The notes beneath the pieces were generated by a model that was not told the origin of the DNA, made no database searches, and saw only the letters and a program-made list of their open reading frames with translations. The position numbers were made by a program, and so were the translations under genes. From positions 9,745 through 73,744 of the forward strand of contig VSDK01021916.1 of the NCBI GenBank assembly GCA_009767595.1: 64,000 nucleotides of DNA. Reading direction: 5' to 3'. Shown piece by piece: positions 1 to 12,300 of the stretch; positions within the stretch are counted from its first letter, which is position 1; each line of letters opens with the position of its first letter. The DNA is from Symbiodinium kawagutii (lineage: Eukaryota; Sar; Dinophyceae; Suessiales; Symbiodiniaceae).

Positions 1-2090
1 CGAAAGCAGCAGGAAGCCTGTGAAATTGGCGCAAGGGAATTTAGATCATTTCTCGAGCAACCAGAGATGCGTAACGGTGGGTGCAAACCCATGTGCCCAA
101 CCATCAGCCGGAAATCAACTTATTTTGCAATATTATAACATTCTCAGTGTGAGATCCACATTTGTCAACGATCTAATTTGAAGGAAATCCAATCAAATCA
201 CCATCTATTTCTATTATTAAGCTCTAGGGGCGGTTTATCAATGTATCCGAGCACAGAACAACCATCCAAAGCAGTCACACCATATCCTGATCTCAACTCC
301 TATGCTGTCAGCTGTTGTGGCATCCAGAAGTTTCAAGTACAATGACAAAAGGCTGATCGACCGGCTCGGTGGATGTTCACAATCATCCTTTTGGATGGCT
401 GGTGCGGCTGGTGCTGACGCATTCACAATATGATTCTAGCACAACGCTACTGCAGTTATGACAGGATGAGCTGCCAAAGATGAAATACAGATCACAGATT
501 CTGCACGAATTATCGTGGCAAACAATATGGTCGTGCTGGGTTGAATAGGTCTCCGGCTCCTTCGGCTTGCATCCTAGACGGGTAGGTTTTGTGATGGTGA
601 TTGGGATAGTAAGGATGAATGACATTGTCTTTGTTTGCTTTGCAGTTCAAGTATTACTGAAATTTAACACTTGTAATTAATCGTCATTGGGATTCATTGG
701 GTAATGTAATGAATTATATAACATGAATGATTTTTGATGATGTGCTTATGCTTCATGATCAATGACTAATGTCAATCATTAATGATTGGTGATTGATGGT
801 TTATTCGTTGTTTTTTTGTTGATGATCCAAGATGTATGATGACAATGCTTTCTGTGGATGAGCCTTTAAGCATTGGTAGTATTGAGTGATGAAAGTCAAA
901 ATGTAATGCTTACTGTAGTGGTCGTGACTATATGATCTATGATTGTGATTGCTGGAATGATGACATGACATGTACGAACAGTCGGAATTGACACTGGTGA
1001 TTTGTAGTGGCGATTCAAGTCATGACTTTCAGAACGTGGACTGTCACAAATATGCTTTGCGCTTATGATTCCAGATGTGACTATTATATAAATATACTAC
1101 AGTATTATGATAGGTAGAAGATTTGTTTTAGGATCACACTGACAACGTTAATATGCAGTGATGTGGGTCAGTGATGAATGATGATATTATTCCATGATTT
1201 TTGATGATTAATTAATGATGATGTTTGATGATGAGGAGGAGGCTCAGTGCCCTTCAGAGCAGGAGTGAAGCGCAGTAAACAAAGCCCATTTGTCCCAGTG
1301 TAGTCATCGTGTGGTGTTGGGAAATCTGCAACTCTTTTTGGAACGATGTGGCCAGCCAAGATGGGTAAGATGGGGATTGCTGTATGTACATATACATGCA
1401 TGCATAGATACATAATACATGCATGTGTACATGCATACAAATGTATATATATATATATATATACATATACGCTCGGGGCCCTAGGTTCTCCGATATGGCA
1501 TCCACTGATGCATGATGATTTGTGCAAAATGACGTTTTCGCTGAGGCGAAACGCTAATTTTTCATAACATATGTTGTTGTGCAAAACAGCCCGGCGCGGG
1601 ATGAATTTTGATTTCATCCCGCGCAACTGCATCAACATACATGTTCATTCTTTCATGCTCCGAATGCAAATTTGCGTTTCGTGTGGGTTTGGAGCATGTT
1701 TTTCAAGTGTGCATGTCATGTCATAAGAAAAAACTAGCACAATTCATTGGGAATTCTCAGTCAAAATGCACGTGGGCTATAATATAATGGTATTTACAGC
1801 ATTTCGTTGCGTCCACAAAAATGCAAAGTGCTGTCAGTCAGCCTTTTTTCTCGTTTCTATCATTGCCACAAAGCTGAGTCAAAAACTTGTGTCGGAGGAC
1901 GCAAGCTTTTCATGGACACCTCTCTGATTTTTTTCAGAGCAGTCAACACGGTTTGCAATCCGGGTCGTTTGTTCAGGTGGTGGACGGCCAACACGTTCCT
2001 ATGTTCCACTTTGTCATTGGTGACAGACTTTAGACCGTGCCTACGAAGCTAACGATTGGTAATGGAAGCGATTGATTCAGCAACGTCATC
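1..2090. other. Intron or intergenic DNA with no supported gene
   Basis: AT-rich DNA dominated by short ATGATT/TGATGA words. All open frames here are short and lack a coding third-position pattern. It holds a TA dinucleotide run at about 1441-1462 and two neighbouring hairpins at 1531-1624. A 16-base word (CCTTCGGCTTGCATCC) near 558 recurs near 5463, so some dispersed repeat is present. I see no promoter or RNA gene that I can support. Confidence 0.4.
1594..1624. repeat. Perfect GC-rich hairpin
   Basis: The arms GCGCGGGATGAA and TTTCATCCCGCGC pair over 12 bases around a 6-base loop. A second weaker hairpin (GTTTTCGC / GCGAAACGC) lies just upstream at about 1531-1554. The pair could be the remains of a small inverted-repeat element, or a structured RNA signal. 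No coding sequence is next to it. Confidence 0.55.
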
Positions 2091-2395
2091 CTCAACGTAG
2101 CATCAACGTCACATCAACCTCAACGTAGACCTCCAGCAAACGTTAACATGCCCCACACCACCCCACCCCACCTCAACGTAGCATCAACATCAACCTCAAC
2201 GTAGCATCAACGTCAACCTCAACGTAGCATCAACGTCACATCAACCTCAACGTAGACCTCCAACCAACCTCAACGTAGCATCAACGTCAACCTCAACGTA
2301 GCATCAACGTCACATCAACCTCAACGTAGACCTCCAGCGAACGTTTACATGCCCCACCCCACCCCACCCCACCCCAACCCAACCCACGCGACCTG
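2090..2395. repeat. Compound tandem array of CTCAACGTAGCATCAACGT units
   Basis: Units built from CCTCAACGTAG, CATCAACGTC and CACATCAACC alternate many times. The block ending in ACCTCCAGCAAACGTTAACATGCCCCACACC is repeated about 200 bp later (near 2325-2365) with small changes, followed both times by a CCCCACC-rich stretch. This shows a higher-order duplication of a minisatellite. The strand is strongly skewed, with few G on the plus strand. Confidence 0.8.
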
Positions 2396-2520
2396 TTAAC
2401 CTCATCGGAGATCCTGGGGCCCCGAGGGTATATATATATATATATTTATATATATTTATATATATATGGCATTATATGAAATTTCAGTGTAATTAGTATA
2501 TAGATAATTCCGTAATCGGG

Positions 2521-3166
2521 GTATCCGAACACCATCTAGACATGTCGTTCTTTAGACGGCAAAACATCATATTTGGTGGTGCCCCATTGACCTATGACGT
2601 GATTTCACTATTGTGATCCCTTTGGAATGCAAGCTGGTGCCGTTTCCAAAGATACCCTGATCTGCGGGATCCCCAGTGATGAGTCAGTGATTATTTTACT
2701 GACCTCAAGGGTGCGGAAGTTGCGTCACCAGGTATCACATACTTGGCATGGCAAGAAGTTCAAACTGGGCATCGTCAAGGAAGACACAGGCGACCTGGGG
2801 CAGTAGTTGGAATTCAATGCCGGTGTAACCAGTGGTGGTCCATGGGTAAACCACAGTGAAACTCATGGGTACATCTATCAATGGTGGATGGTCAGCCACT
2901 GCACGGGGGTGTGGAAGAACAATGATGAACCAATGACGGACTGAATTCTGTCAGATGCAAACAGAATTGAAGACACAGCTCTTGCAACGTGGATGATGGA
3001 GCACGTTTGCGACTTTTTCTTGTGGTTCTGCGCTCCAGCCTCGGATATTTGCATTGAGGACTGTCAAAATATCGGCCTGGTGGTTCATGATATTCTAATT
3101 TTTCGGACTTAGGGGATCGCCTTTACAATTGGCATCCCCCACACGAATACTAATAACCATGAGTAG
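2521..3166 (+). pseudogene. Decayed coding relic with frameshift and three in-frame stops
   Basis: From 2603 the plus-strand frame shows a clear coding third-position pattern for about 187 codons, but it is broken by TAG at 2804, TGA at 2942 and TAG at 3110, and ends at a stop near 3164. Upstream, 2521-2613 reads well in another frame (it includes MSFFRRQN), so a frameshift near 2610 is likely. Readable pieces include FGMQAGAVSKDTL, LEFNAGVTSGGPWVNHSE, ATWMMEHVCDFF and GIAFTIGIPHTNT. No intron is needed to read it, which suggests a retroposed gene or transposon protein that has decayed. I do not recognise the family. Confidence 0.6.
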
Positions 3167-3480
3167 CTGGTGGGTGGTTTTGAGCATTTCTTAGTTTCAC
3201 CAATGATTGGGATGGTTGGTTGATCAATGAATACTCTTGGGATGGCACAACTAACTACCAACCAATGAAGCATTATCAGCCACTTGGTATCACTTTGGTG
3301 GCCTTCAGGGTATCACCAACAGCCGCCATTTCTGCGGCGTGGCGGGAAAATTTTCAACGTGGGAAGATCAACGAAACATCCAACCTTACCGAAATAATCC
3401 AGTCATTGGCTAGAGGAAGCTCTTCAAAGGTTCATAACCTTCCCCAACTTCAGTGGTTTGGTATGTTTGGTTTGCGTTTT

Positions 3481-3577
3481 TCTCAAATTGGGGGACCCCT
3501 AAAATAACCTATTCATCATCTAAAACAAACTACGCCCTCTGATGATGCCAACGGTCCCCTATGTTGAGAAAGACCCG
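3481..3577. mobile_element. Family C inverted-repeat element (degenerate)
   Basis: The left end TCTCAAATTGGGGGACCCC pairs imperfectly with the right end GGTCCCCTATGTTGAGAAA. It matches the other family C elements of the window in end sequence and size (about 100 bp). Confidence 0.5.
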
Positions 3578-4077
3578 GTTGGATGATTCCTCAAAGGTTG
3601 AGAACTTTTTCCGACTTTGGTTCGGTTCGGTTCCCATTATCATTGACCATCAGCCAGGAACCATTGACTAGACAATAGTTCACAACCTTCCCCAATTCTC
3701 AATGACCATCTTAATAAACATCAACCAGGAACCCTGAACCAGCAACCCCCAACCAGCAACCCTTGGTTCGTTTCCTCCGATCGCCAGGTGTAACCTGCCC
3801 CGATGGACAGTGGTTTGGCCTCTCGGCGATCACCGGTGGATCCCAGTCGCAACAGACCAGCTGGGACCCAATTTGCAACCCGGGACTTCCCAGGACATGG
3901 AAACACCAGGACACCTGGTACCATTAGATGGCTACATGAGTCTCTAAGGTCTTAATTGCAAGCCCAAAATGGGGAACACAATTAAAGTTAATTCAAAAAC
4001 AACAATCAACTTACATCCAATCGGAAAATTCTACCAAACTTCAAGACAGAATAGTAGGTTTGTTTCGAGAGCGATAG

Positions 4078-4278
4078 CTAAATTTGATCCAATCTTTCAA
4101 ATTGATCTTGTAAAAGTGGATTTCTCCAACAGTGGGTCATTAAAGAGACCACCTCAGTTGCTTGAGGGTGTGTCCACTCAGCAAGCCGCAACATTGCTGT
4201 ACCTTTTGGGTCAGAAGTGTACAAACCAACCCACCATGTCACTGACAACGTACTTGTAGAGGGCCTTGGAACAATCAT
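4078..4278 (-). CDS. Possible minus-strand coding fragment, unknown
   Basis: The minus strand has an open frame containing WVGLYTSDPKGTAMLRLAEW and EVVSLMTH with a fair third-position pattern. The plus strand is also open across the region, so the strand call is weak. No flanking splice sites or family can be named. It could be a short relic like the one at 2521-3166. Confidence 0.2.
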   Translation of the reverse strand: MIVPRPSTSTLSVTWWVGLYTSDPKGTAMLRLAEWTHPQATEVVSLMTHCWRNPLLQDQFERLDQI

Positions 4279-4429
4279 ATTCTCGTTTGTACTGGCCCGA
4301 ACAGTTTTGCGTTTGTTGATTCATTCGCAGCTGTGAAGTCGTTCAGGTTTGGGAAGCAAGAAACTTGGTGGCATTCTTTGCCGCGATTCATGCCCTCCAA
4401 GTTGGACTAGTGGCGAACTGCTTTATACA

Positions 4430-6200
4430 TACAGAGAGAGAGAGAGAAAGAAGAGAGACAAAATATGGATACTTCTGAAAATATGGGCCGCAACTGTGGA
4501 CATATTTGTTAGAAGCATATTTCTATGATTTTCTATATAATCTATAATTATATATGTATATATATATATATGTATGTATGTCTATTAATTCTTATTATAT
4601 ATATGGATATGTATTTTTATCTCTGCATTAATCTTTACCTATGCACTACTATAAATATGAATAAATATATATATATATATATTTATTTATATGTATGTAT
4701 ATAGGCAAATATTTGTTGAATTTGTTATATATATATATATATGTTCAAATATGTATTCATACTTATATATTTACATATTCAAACATATAAAAACATACAC
4801 GCATCCATGTATCAGTAGATATCTTCATCAAAATGATATACCCATGTAACTGTGAATCTGTTTGTAGAGTGGTTTTGAACCAGGACATGCTAGCCTTCAA
4901 AGCGTTACCTACAGTAAGTCCTCTATGACTGGGTACAGCACAAATATGGTGCCATAGGGGCCGTTTAGATTCAATATGATTCAATTGAAAGGTTTGCTAA
5001 AGTGAGAAGACTCATGAGCACTCCCAAAAATGATGATTCATTCATGATTGTTGCCTTCTCGATGTTTATAAGGCTATTTGATTGGTTGATTATGCGTTGG
5101 ATGTGAATGCAGTCATTCACCAGCCAAAGTTCTGCAGACGGTGATGACTAGATAGTTAAGTCAACCTTTCGTGCTGAAAAAGCGATGAAATGATTCCCTT
5201 TGAAGCTGCTGGAGTTATGGATAGATTTGATACTTTTAATTAAACATAACATCTTCAGAACGAGTAACTACCTAACTAGAAGATCTTATGTTTAATGTAT
5301 GGGTAGATTAATGAATAACTATCTAATCTACCTAACTACCCATACATCAGATCTCCACTCAAGCTGAGTATTTCAGCGCAAGTATACGAAATAAATGAAT
5401 ATAAATCCACCCGAAACATACGCGGTGAATGGGCAAGTGAAGAGATGTCAAAAGCCTGCAACCCTTCGGCTTGCATCCCCAATATAAGCACAAGAGATCA
5501 TAAGAGGTAATAGGTGTTTCCATTGCTTGTGTCTATTCCAAGACGGAAGGGTCACTGATGAGGGAGAAACAGCTTTGTTGGGATCTGGGATGTTTACTCG
5601 TGTTTGATGATACTGGGTGATATCCCAGTCAGAAAGTACATGTAAAAGTCAACTCTGACCCCAATTATGTGATGGTTCCAAAGTGGTGGATGCTGGGGTA
5701 AAGCGGGGATTGCAAACGGAGGATCTGTGATGGTTGTTACTGTTATTGCTGTTGTTGTCGTCGTCGTTGCTGTTGCTACTCATGAACTGTTTTTAGGCGG
5801 ATGTGTTGCGGATGTCTAAACCAATAAGTTCAGCTGGCCAGCGTTGATTGTTTGGCATCATACAGTAGTTTCTCGAGAAAACCATTGGCAATCCCATGAT
5901 TCATGTTTATCAGCCCCAGCTGGCTTTCGCATAGTATCATGGTGTGTTCTCATTCGTTAGCTTAAGTTGGTGCGAGCCTTAGTTCACGGGGTTGATGAGA
6001 AGGGAGCCTGTCAGCAAACACTTGCTGTTGGCATCTCTTTCTTGTTATTGTTGTTGTTGTTGTTGTGGTGGTGGTTTTCAGTCTTGGATTCCCATTACTA
6101 CCACCATTAAAGCCTGATGATGAACATTGTTCATATTGATGAATCATCAGCTGTTGTGAATCATTGCTCACAGTCGGAATGATGACTCTTTGTAATTCGC
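4430..6200. other. Non-coding stretch with AT-rich simple repeats
   Basis: GAGA repeats (4434-4458), TA/TATATG runs (4545-4760) and TGATGA-rich DNA. A short GTTGTTGTCGTCGTC trinucleotide run lies at 5747-5775 and a TTGTTGTTGTTG run at 6047-6066. No exon can be supported. Confidence 0.4.
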
Positions 6201-6239
6201 AACCAGTGCCTAGATCAACACGGCTGTTGAGTCTGATCA

Positions 6240-6390
6240 GGAAAACATTTGGCTTCGAAGCCATTCCAGATCCGGGGGATGGTGCCGCGCTGATGCTGGG
6301 CTTTTCCAAAGAAAGTGCGACCACCTTCGTCTTCGAAGAACTTGGAAAGACTGAAGGAGGAGAGCCACCAGCTAGGGCTTATATCAATGG
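6240..6390 (+). CDS. Exon, unknown protein
   Basis: Plus-strand frame with a strong third-position pattern. It includes KTFGFEAIPDPGDGAALM and SATTFVFEELGKTEGGEPP and ends before a TGA at about 6398. The acceptor is probably the AG at 6239-6240 or one further upstream. The donor may be the GC at CCA|GCTAGG or GGG|GCTCCA. Edges are uncertain by up to about 50 bp. Confidence 0.4.
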
Positions 6391-9300
6391 GGCTCCATGA
6401 TGGTCTAGTAGTGTGGATTGGTTTTACTGCTTCAAGGACCAGTTTTGTTTTTGGCTGATGTCTTAGCATTCAGTGCATCTAGAAATGATTGGAGATGTTT
6501 AATGCTTGAATACATTCTGATAGATATCTCTATGTATATGTAGTCATGCAGTATTCTATGGTTTTATGTATGTATACATTCATGTATGTACAGAATTACA
6601 TGGATAGATAGATCGATAGATAGATATATTACGTACCAATACAAACGACCACCAGCAGAGCGGCAGGAGAGGTGGTGAATCCCGGAACTCTCCCAGGTGC
6701 GAGGATCGGGCGTGTCCAGGGAATGGTAGGGACAACCCTCAGAGAAGTTGTTGGATGAGCTGATTCTGTTAATTGCTTTTATATGGCTATGGGTCAATAT
6801 TAACCAACCAACTAATAGGGGATAATGACCAACAACACTAGGAAAGCCGTATGTGGCAAGTAATGATGAGCACGTATTGAAATGCAAATGAAACCATAAG
6901 CATTAACTCATGTGGGTTTCTAACATGAATTATGTATGGTTGGTCTTCATGAACCAACATTGGTTGCTCATGAATACTTTATCTAACCAACATGTGATTA
7001 TAACCAACATATTAGTTATAACGTAATGATAAATATAAATATATATATATATATTCATGGTTAATGATAAATTAATGATGGCTGACCAAACATAGCATTA
7101 TGGTCAACAATGCTTGTAAAAATGGGTAGTTACTGGTCAATAGTGGCAAATCGTGTTTGATCATGCTCTCTCTCTCTATATATATATACATATTTATATG
7201 TGTTTGATTCAGATTGGGTAATCATGGCTACCAACGATATATTGTGATGGTTCATATCGGGCAATAATCACAATACATGCGTGAAAGCAGTACGGGATGG
7301 GTCAGTTGTTACAGTAACCATTGTGAACAATCATTGTTCAACCATTGTTGTTTGCTATTGTTAACCCCTTGTTGACCAGGTGTTTACCAGGTGTTACTCA
7401 TTGTTACAGTAACCATTGTCAACGAATCCCCCATGGTAGTTATTCACAATCACCCATCCCCCGCCTCGGGCCCGGTGGCTCTCCAGGTGGAGTGGCTGTG
7501 GCATCAGTCGCTCGGACGCATGGCGTTGGTGCTTGGCATGGGCTTTGCGGCGGTGGATCTTTGGAAGTCGAATGGCTGAAAAGCAGCATAATGATAAAGT
7601 TACAATGGTTGATAATGGTATATATCCACTGTGGTTGTTATAATTGGTTGATACTGGTACAATGGTATCTCAAAGATATGCATTATTTTGTTATAATGGT
7701 TGATCATGGTTGATGATGGTTGACTCCGCGGGTCTCAGGCGATCCAAGACTGTCGCAGGTGGATGGGTCTAGAGGGTACTCCCTGATAAAATGACACTTG
7801 ACACCACTAATTTGTGGCTAGATACATCGGTTACCAATGCTGGATGAAAGACGGCTGACAATGGTAAGCCATGATAAGTGAAGTGTTTCTATTTAATGAT
7901 TATTCAGTGCGCTAGTGAATAACGACTGATTGCCATACAGGTTGAGAATTCTGGTTCCTTGGCCGCCCAATCGTGTTGATCAGCCATCCATGGCCTCCTA
8001 AGCACCGGTTGTGTCCTCTCAGAAACCATCGGCACCTTCCCGGGTGTCCTGTCCTCACCAGGCTCCAGTCTACAGCTTCCGCACCACGGAGGGCGTCTAC
8101 GTGGGAGAGCGGGACGAAGGACCTGGGCCCGAATACTTCGTCAAGGAGCCGGCGGCTCGGCTCACGCATGGCCGGGCGTGCCTGGCGTTGCGCGGCGTGC
8201 TGGGACCGGGGTGAACCAACGGGGCAGTTCCAGGGGTGTTTGGTGATGATGATAGCTGATTCACAGGGGATTCACAGGGGATCATCGCCATCAAATATAG
8301 GGGATATACCAATTTCTATGGTGCTGACAAGCTATCTGGTAGTTTTTCAAAATGAGAGTACCCAAAAAATGTAAGGTTTATTATTATTATGAATGATTGA
8401 TATTGGAGGATTTGGGGGTCCTCTGTTGCGAGAAACCACCGTGTATTTCAGGAAGGCTATAATACTAGCCTCTAAGTATGGAGCCAACATTGTCGATGAC
8501 TTGCCCGGATCGTCGTTTTGCATTATCGTTTTCAAAATGGTGGTTTCTCAGAATAGGGTCCCACACAATCATTCATCAATGATCATTTATAGTCATAGTT
8601 TATCTTTAGGGGTTCATATCCAAGTCAACGATCATAGTTTATGATCATAGTTAATGATCATACTCAATGATCATAGTTCATGAATCATAAACCAATCATT
8701 TTTAGGGATGCCCTATTGTTTGAGACACCACCATATTGCTTTGGATCAGTGCCGAGTCGGGGCTGGCTGGGCCAGCCCCCACCTTGATCAAACACCACGA
8801 TAGATCTGTCGCAGCATAGGCCACGTCCACCAAGCATATACCAGCTTCTGGGGGGATAGATGGCATGCCCAGTTCGAAGAGCAGCGACAAGAATGTGAGG
8901 CTATTCCCATTGATGCACATACCCTGAAATGGCTCTTGTTTGGGAGGAATTAACCGAAAAAGCAGTGGAACCCCAGCGGTTTTTCCAGTGACAGGCACAC
9001 CCTTTTAGCCAACCCAACAGATTGGTAAAGTTGACCCATCATCGACCAATAGTTTCTACATTTCCTCAGATTAGGTGCCTCCAATCGTGTTGTGTTGTTG
9101 TTTCCCACAATGGTTATATGGTGACACGGCTGCCAGTTGCAGAAGTATAGACAACCCCATGTTAGTTGCTTGGATCCCAAATTGGTATATAGCTCGATCA
9201 GTTGTGGAAGAGGGCACGATTCCATGCCTCATTGAAGTTGTATCCAGCTTTTGTCGGCTATTGTGGCTATTGCCTGGTATCCTCACTGTACTCATTGCCC

Positions 9301-12300
9301 ATGATTCTTCAACCGTTTCCCCAGTATGAGCCATTGACAACATGGGTATGAATCAATGTTATTTAGCAAACCAACAAATGAGTAGGTAAACATCCACCAA
9401 AGACTAGATGGGTCATTGATCCATAGCCACATGTCTTTAAGCATTGTGAGTTGAGTCACCCGTGGCCAGCCATCCAACCAGTGTGACTCTTCCAACTCCC
9501 AAGCATCCAAGGCTCCAAACTACACCAAGTTCTCCTTCCTTCCCTTGGAACCCAACAGTCGCGTGCCCGTGGAAAGTGGCAAAGCACCACCGAGCGACTG
9601 CTTGTATGGCATGTATCACATGGACCAGAGGCCAGACAGTGACTACTTCCATTACTGGATGGCAGGTGCGGTAAACTGCGGCAGCTGCAGTGAACATGGT
9701 ACCAATTTGTTGGGATTTGATTGTTTCCATGATTCCTTATGTTTGTATTCATGGTTCTGAGTGTTTTTCCTTTTGAGACCATTCCAGTTGTGTCCATTCC
9801 AATTGCACAGTTGCACAGCAGCTCACAGTTGTAGGCGATTACTTATCATCCGTTTTCGTTGTGTGACAGCAAGCAATTTCTCTGCTCAGAGAGTATCCCC
9901 ACGGATTATGCTGCATTTGTGGGCATTGTGATCGTGACTCTAATGGAAGAGTTGACAATTTCCTGCCAGAGTTTGTTGGCAGATGCATGAACAACTTTCA
10001 GCATTCCAATTGATGGGCAAGGACTTTGTTCGTTGATTCTTATGGACAAACCAGTGAATTGATTGGTTTATGGATGTCTATGACGAGGAATCGGGAATCG
10101 GGATCACGTGTCATTGAACCTGTTTCAGTGTTCAGCTGATTTGTTGTCGCAGTTCAGGTGATTATTGTGTTTACCTGGTCAACGACCAACTTTGCCGCGC
10201 AAGTGATGAGTGCTACCCACCTTTTCGATTCAAAGTTTCGCTGCTGGCAGAGCATGTGCGTGTGATTCAAGTGGATATCACTTGCGGTGGCTTGGTTCAA
10301 CAGTGGATTTGTCCAAAGATCCGCAGCTGTTTGCTGTGTTTTGGAGAATCTGGGATCGCAGTTTCTCCCAAAACGACCTGCAATTCCCAAGTCTCCGCTC
10401 TAGTTGCAGTCTCCGCATCTCTTCCCAGCCACACATGAATAAAGAAGGGGTAACCAGATGCAGCCAGGACATGTTGAATATGTTGAGCAATACTTTTGGC
10501 ACAGTTTTCAGGTGTTTTGAGCAGGTTGATGTCAGACCTAGGTTGAACCACTGAATTGCAAACAATAATGCCCCATTTGAATCCATTTGATTGTTTGATA
10601 TCGCAGACAGATTAGTACTTGGCTCTATTTGCGCTGCACCGCCGATATCATTCAAAGTGGTTGGCTTAGGGATTGTCATTGTTCATTGCAAATCGCCACC
10701 AACCTGCAGTCCAAGGCAGTAGTATCACGTTCTGATTCTTTTTGATTGCTGAATGAGCATCCAATGAGTTGGCACCATTGGATTACTCAGCGCATTCTGG
10801 TTTGTTTTCGATTGCTCACAAGATAGTATCACCATTGGATATTTATCACCATTGGATAGTTATCACCATTGGATAGTTCTAGTGATGAACATCCTGTCGG
10901 TTCGGTTTTCGTCGAATGGATCGGTGACATCCACACGCTAAGGCAGCCCCACCACGGTGACATGCCAAAGTGTTTCCGGAGAAGTCCTCGTGAAGAGCCT
11001 TGGCTGGTCGACCTGGATAGCTCCCAAGAGATCAAGTCTCCTAAGAGTTGACCTCAAAAGTTATCCCAAGATGGAAGAAATTCCGAACAGTTGTGAATGT
11101 TCATCAGTGCCGTTTGAGACCCTGCCCCCCATGGTTGGTGACATCACAATGTAGCGATTGCTTTCATCAAACAAAATGTCATTAGTATGATGATCCACAA
11201 AGTTATTCCCCTAACCTGGTTCTTTCCTCCCACACAACATGGTTATTGTTGGAATGATTGAACATTTTTGATGCTCAAAAACAGCTCAGTTTTCCCGTCA
11301 TCATTATGGCAACACCGCAGCCAATCACATTCCCGGAAGATGGCATGTTGTTGCGATGGGCCCTTAGCGCGGCTGTCTCTGAGGTTGGAACTGGCCAAAG
11401 AAGCCACCCTGGGTGCTTTGCGGAAGCAAGTGGAGGAGGACGGGGGCAGATTCTGCTTTCGATTTTGTTACCCCTGACACGCGAGGCCTCTCCAGGATTT
11501 GTTTTACACCAAGTAGGAGTAGATAGCTAGATGGCTGAATGATGCTGGATGTATAGATTCACCTGCCAGACGCCTGCATTGTAAGAGTTCATAATGACTT
11601 TCCTGCGTGAAAGCAGCAATCTTCACGTGCAAGCAGGGTTCCTGATGCAACAAGCCATGATCCTCACTAGATCTTGTTCCATTGGCATGAAGATATTGAC
11701 GTGGTTCTCACTTGAACTCACCATGTTTTTCACTGATGATATTACCGTTTGCAGCCGTTGATTCCTTGCAAGGCAATTCCAGCCACTGAAGAAGTTGAAC
11801 TCTCCTTGCTGAATGTGGCAAATGGGTTTCGGAGCAGCAAGCAGCATTCGATGTGGCGGTGCCAGCTGTAGTTTTGGTACACAATTCGCTGATGTCAATC
11901 GATAGTCCTTTATCAAAGACCAGGCAAACCGCTGATTCATGATAAACATTGATAGCCATGTGGATATTTGAAAGCCATTTGGATACTTGATAGCCATTAT
12001 AAACAGTCATGATACACATTGATAGCCATTTGGATCCTTGATGACTAGCCTTGGATTTCTGTTTATCCAAGAAATTATGACCAGTGCTGTGACCACTCAG
12101 GACCTCCTGTCGGGTTGAACAGACCATCAAGCGTGGTAGCTTCGAGGTTAATATGGATGTTACTTGGGATTATGCTGATCACTGGAGGTCTTTTGATATC
12201 ATAGCTCCAAAAGGTCAAGGCAGTGAAGGATTGTTTTTCATCCCGTGATTGGTCGGGGCTGCGGAGGATTGTCATCATGAAAGATCCCAGCTTCATCTAC

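Noticed and set aside
1168-1638. 156-codon minus frame
   Set aside because: It crosses TA and CATG repeats and two hairpins, and the translation is repeat-like (YIYIYIY); no coding pattern.
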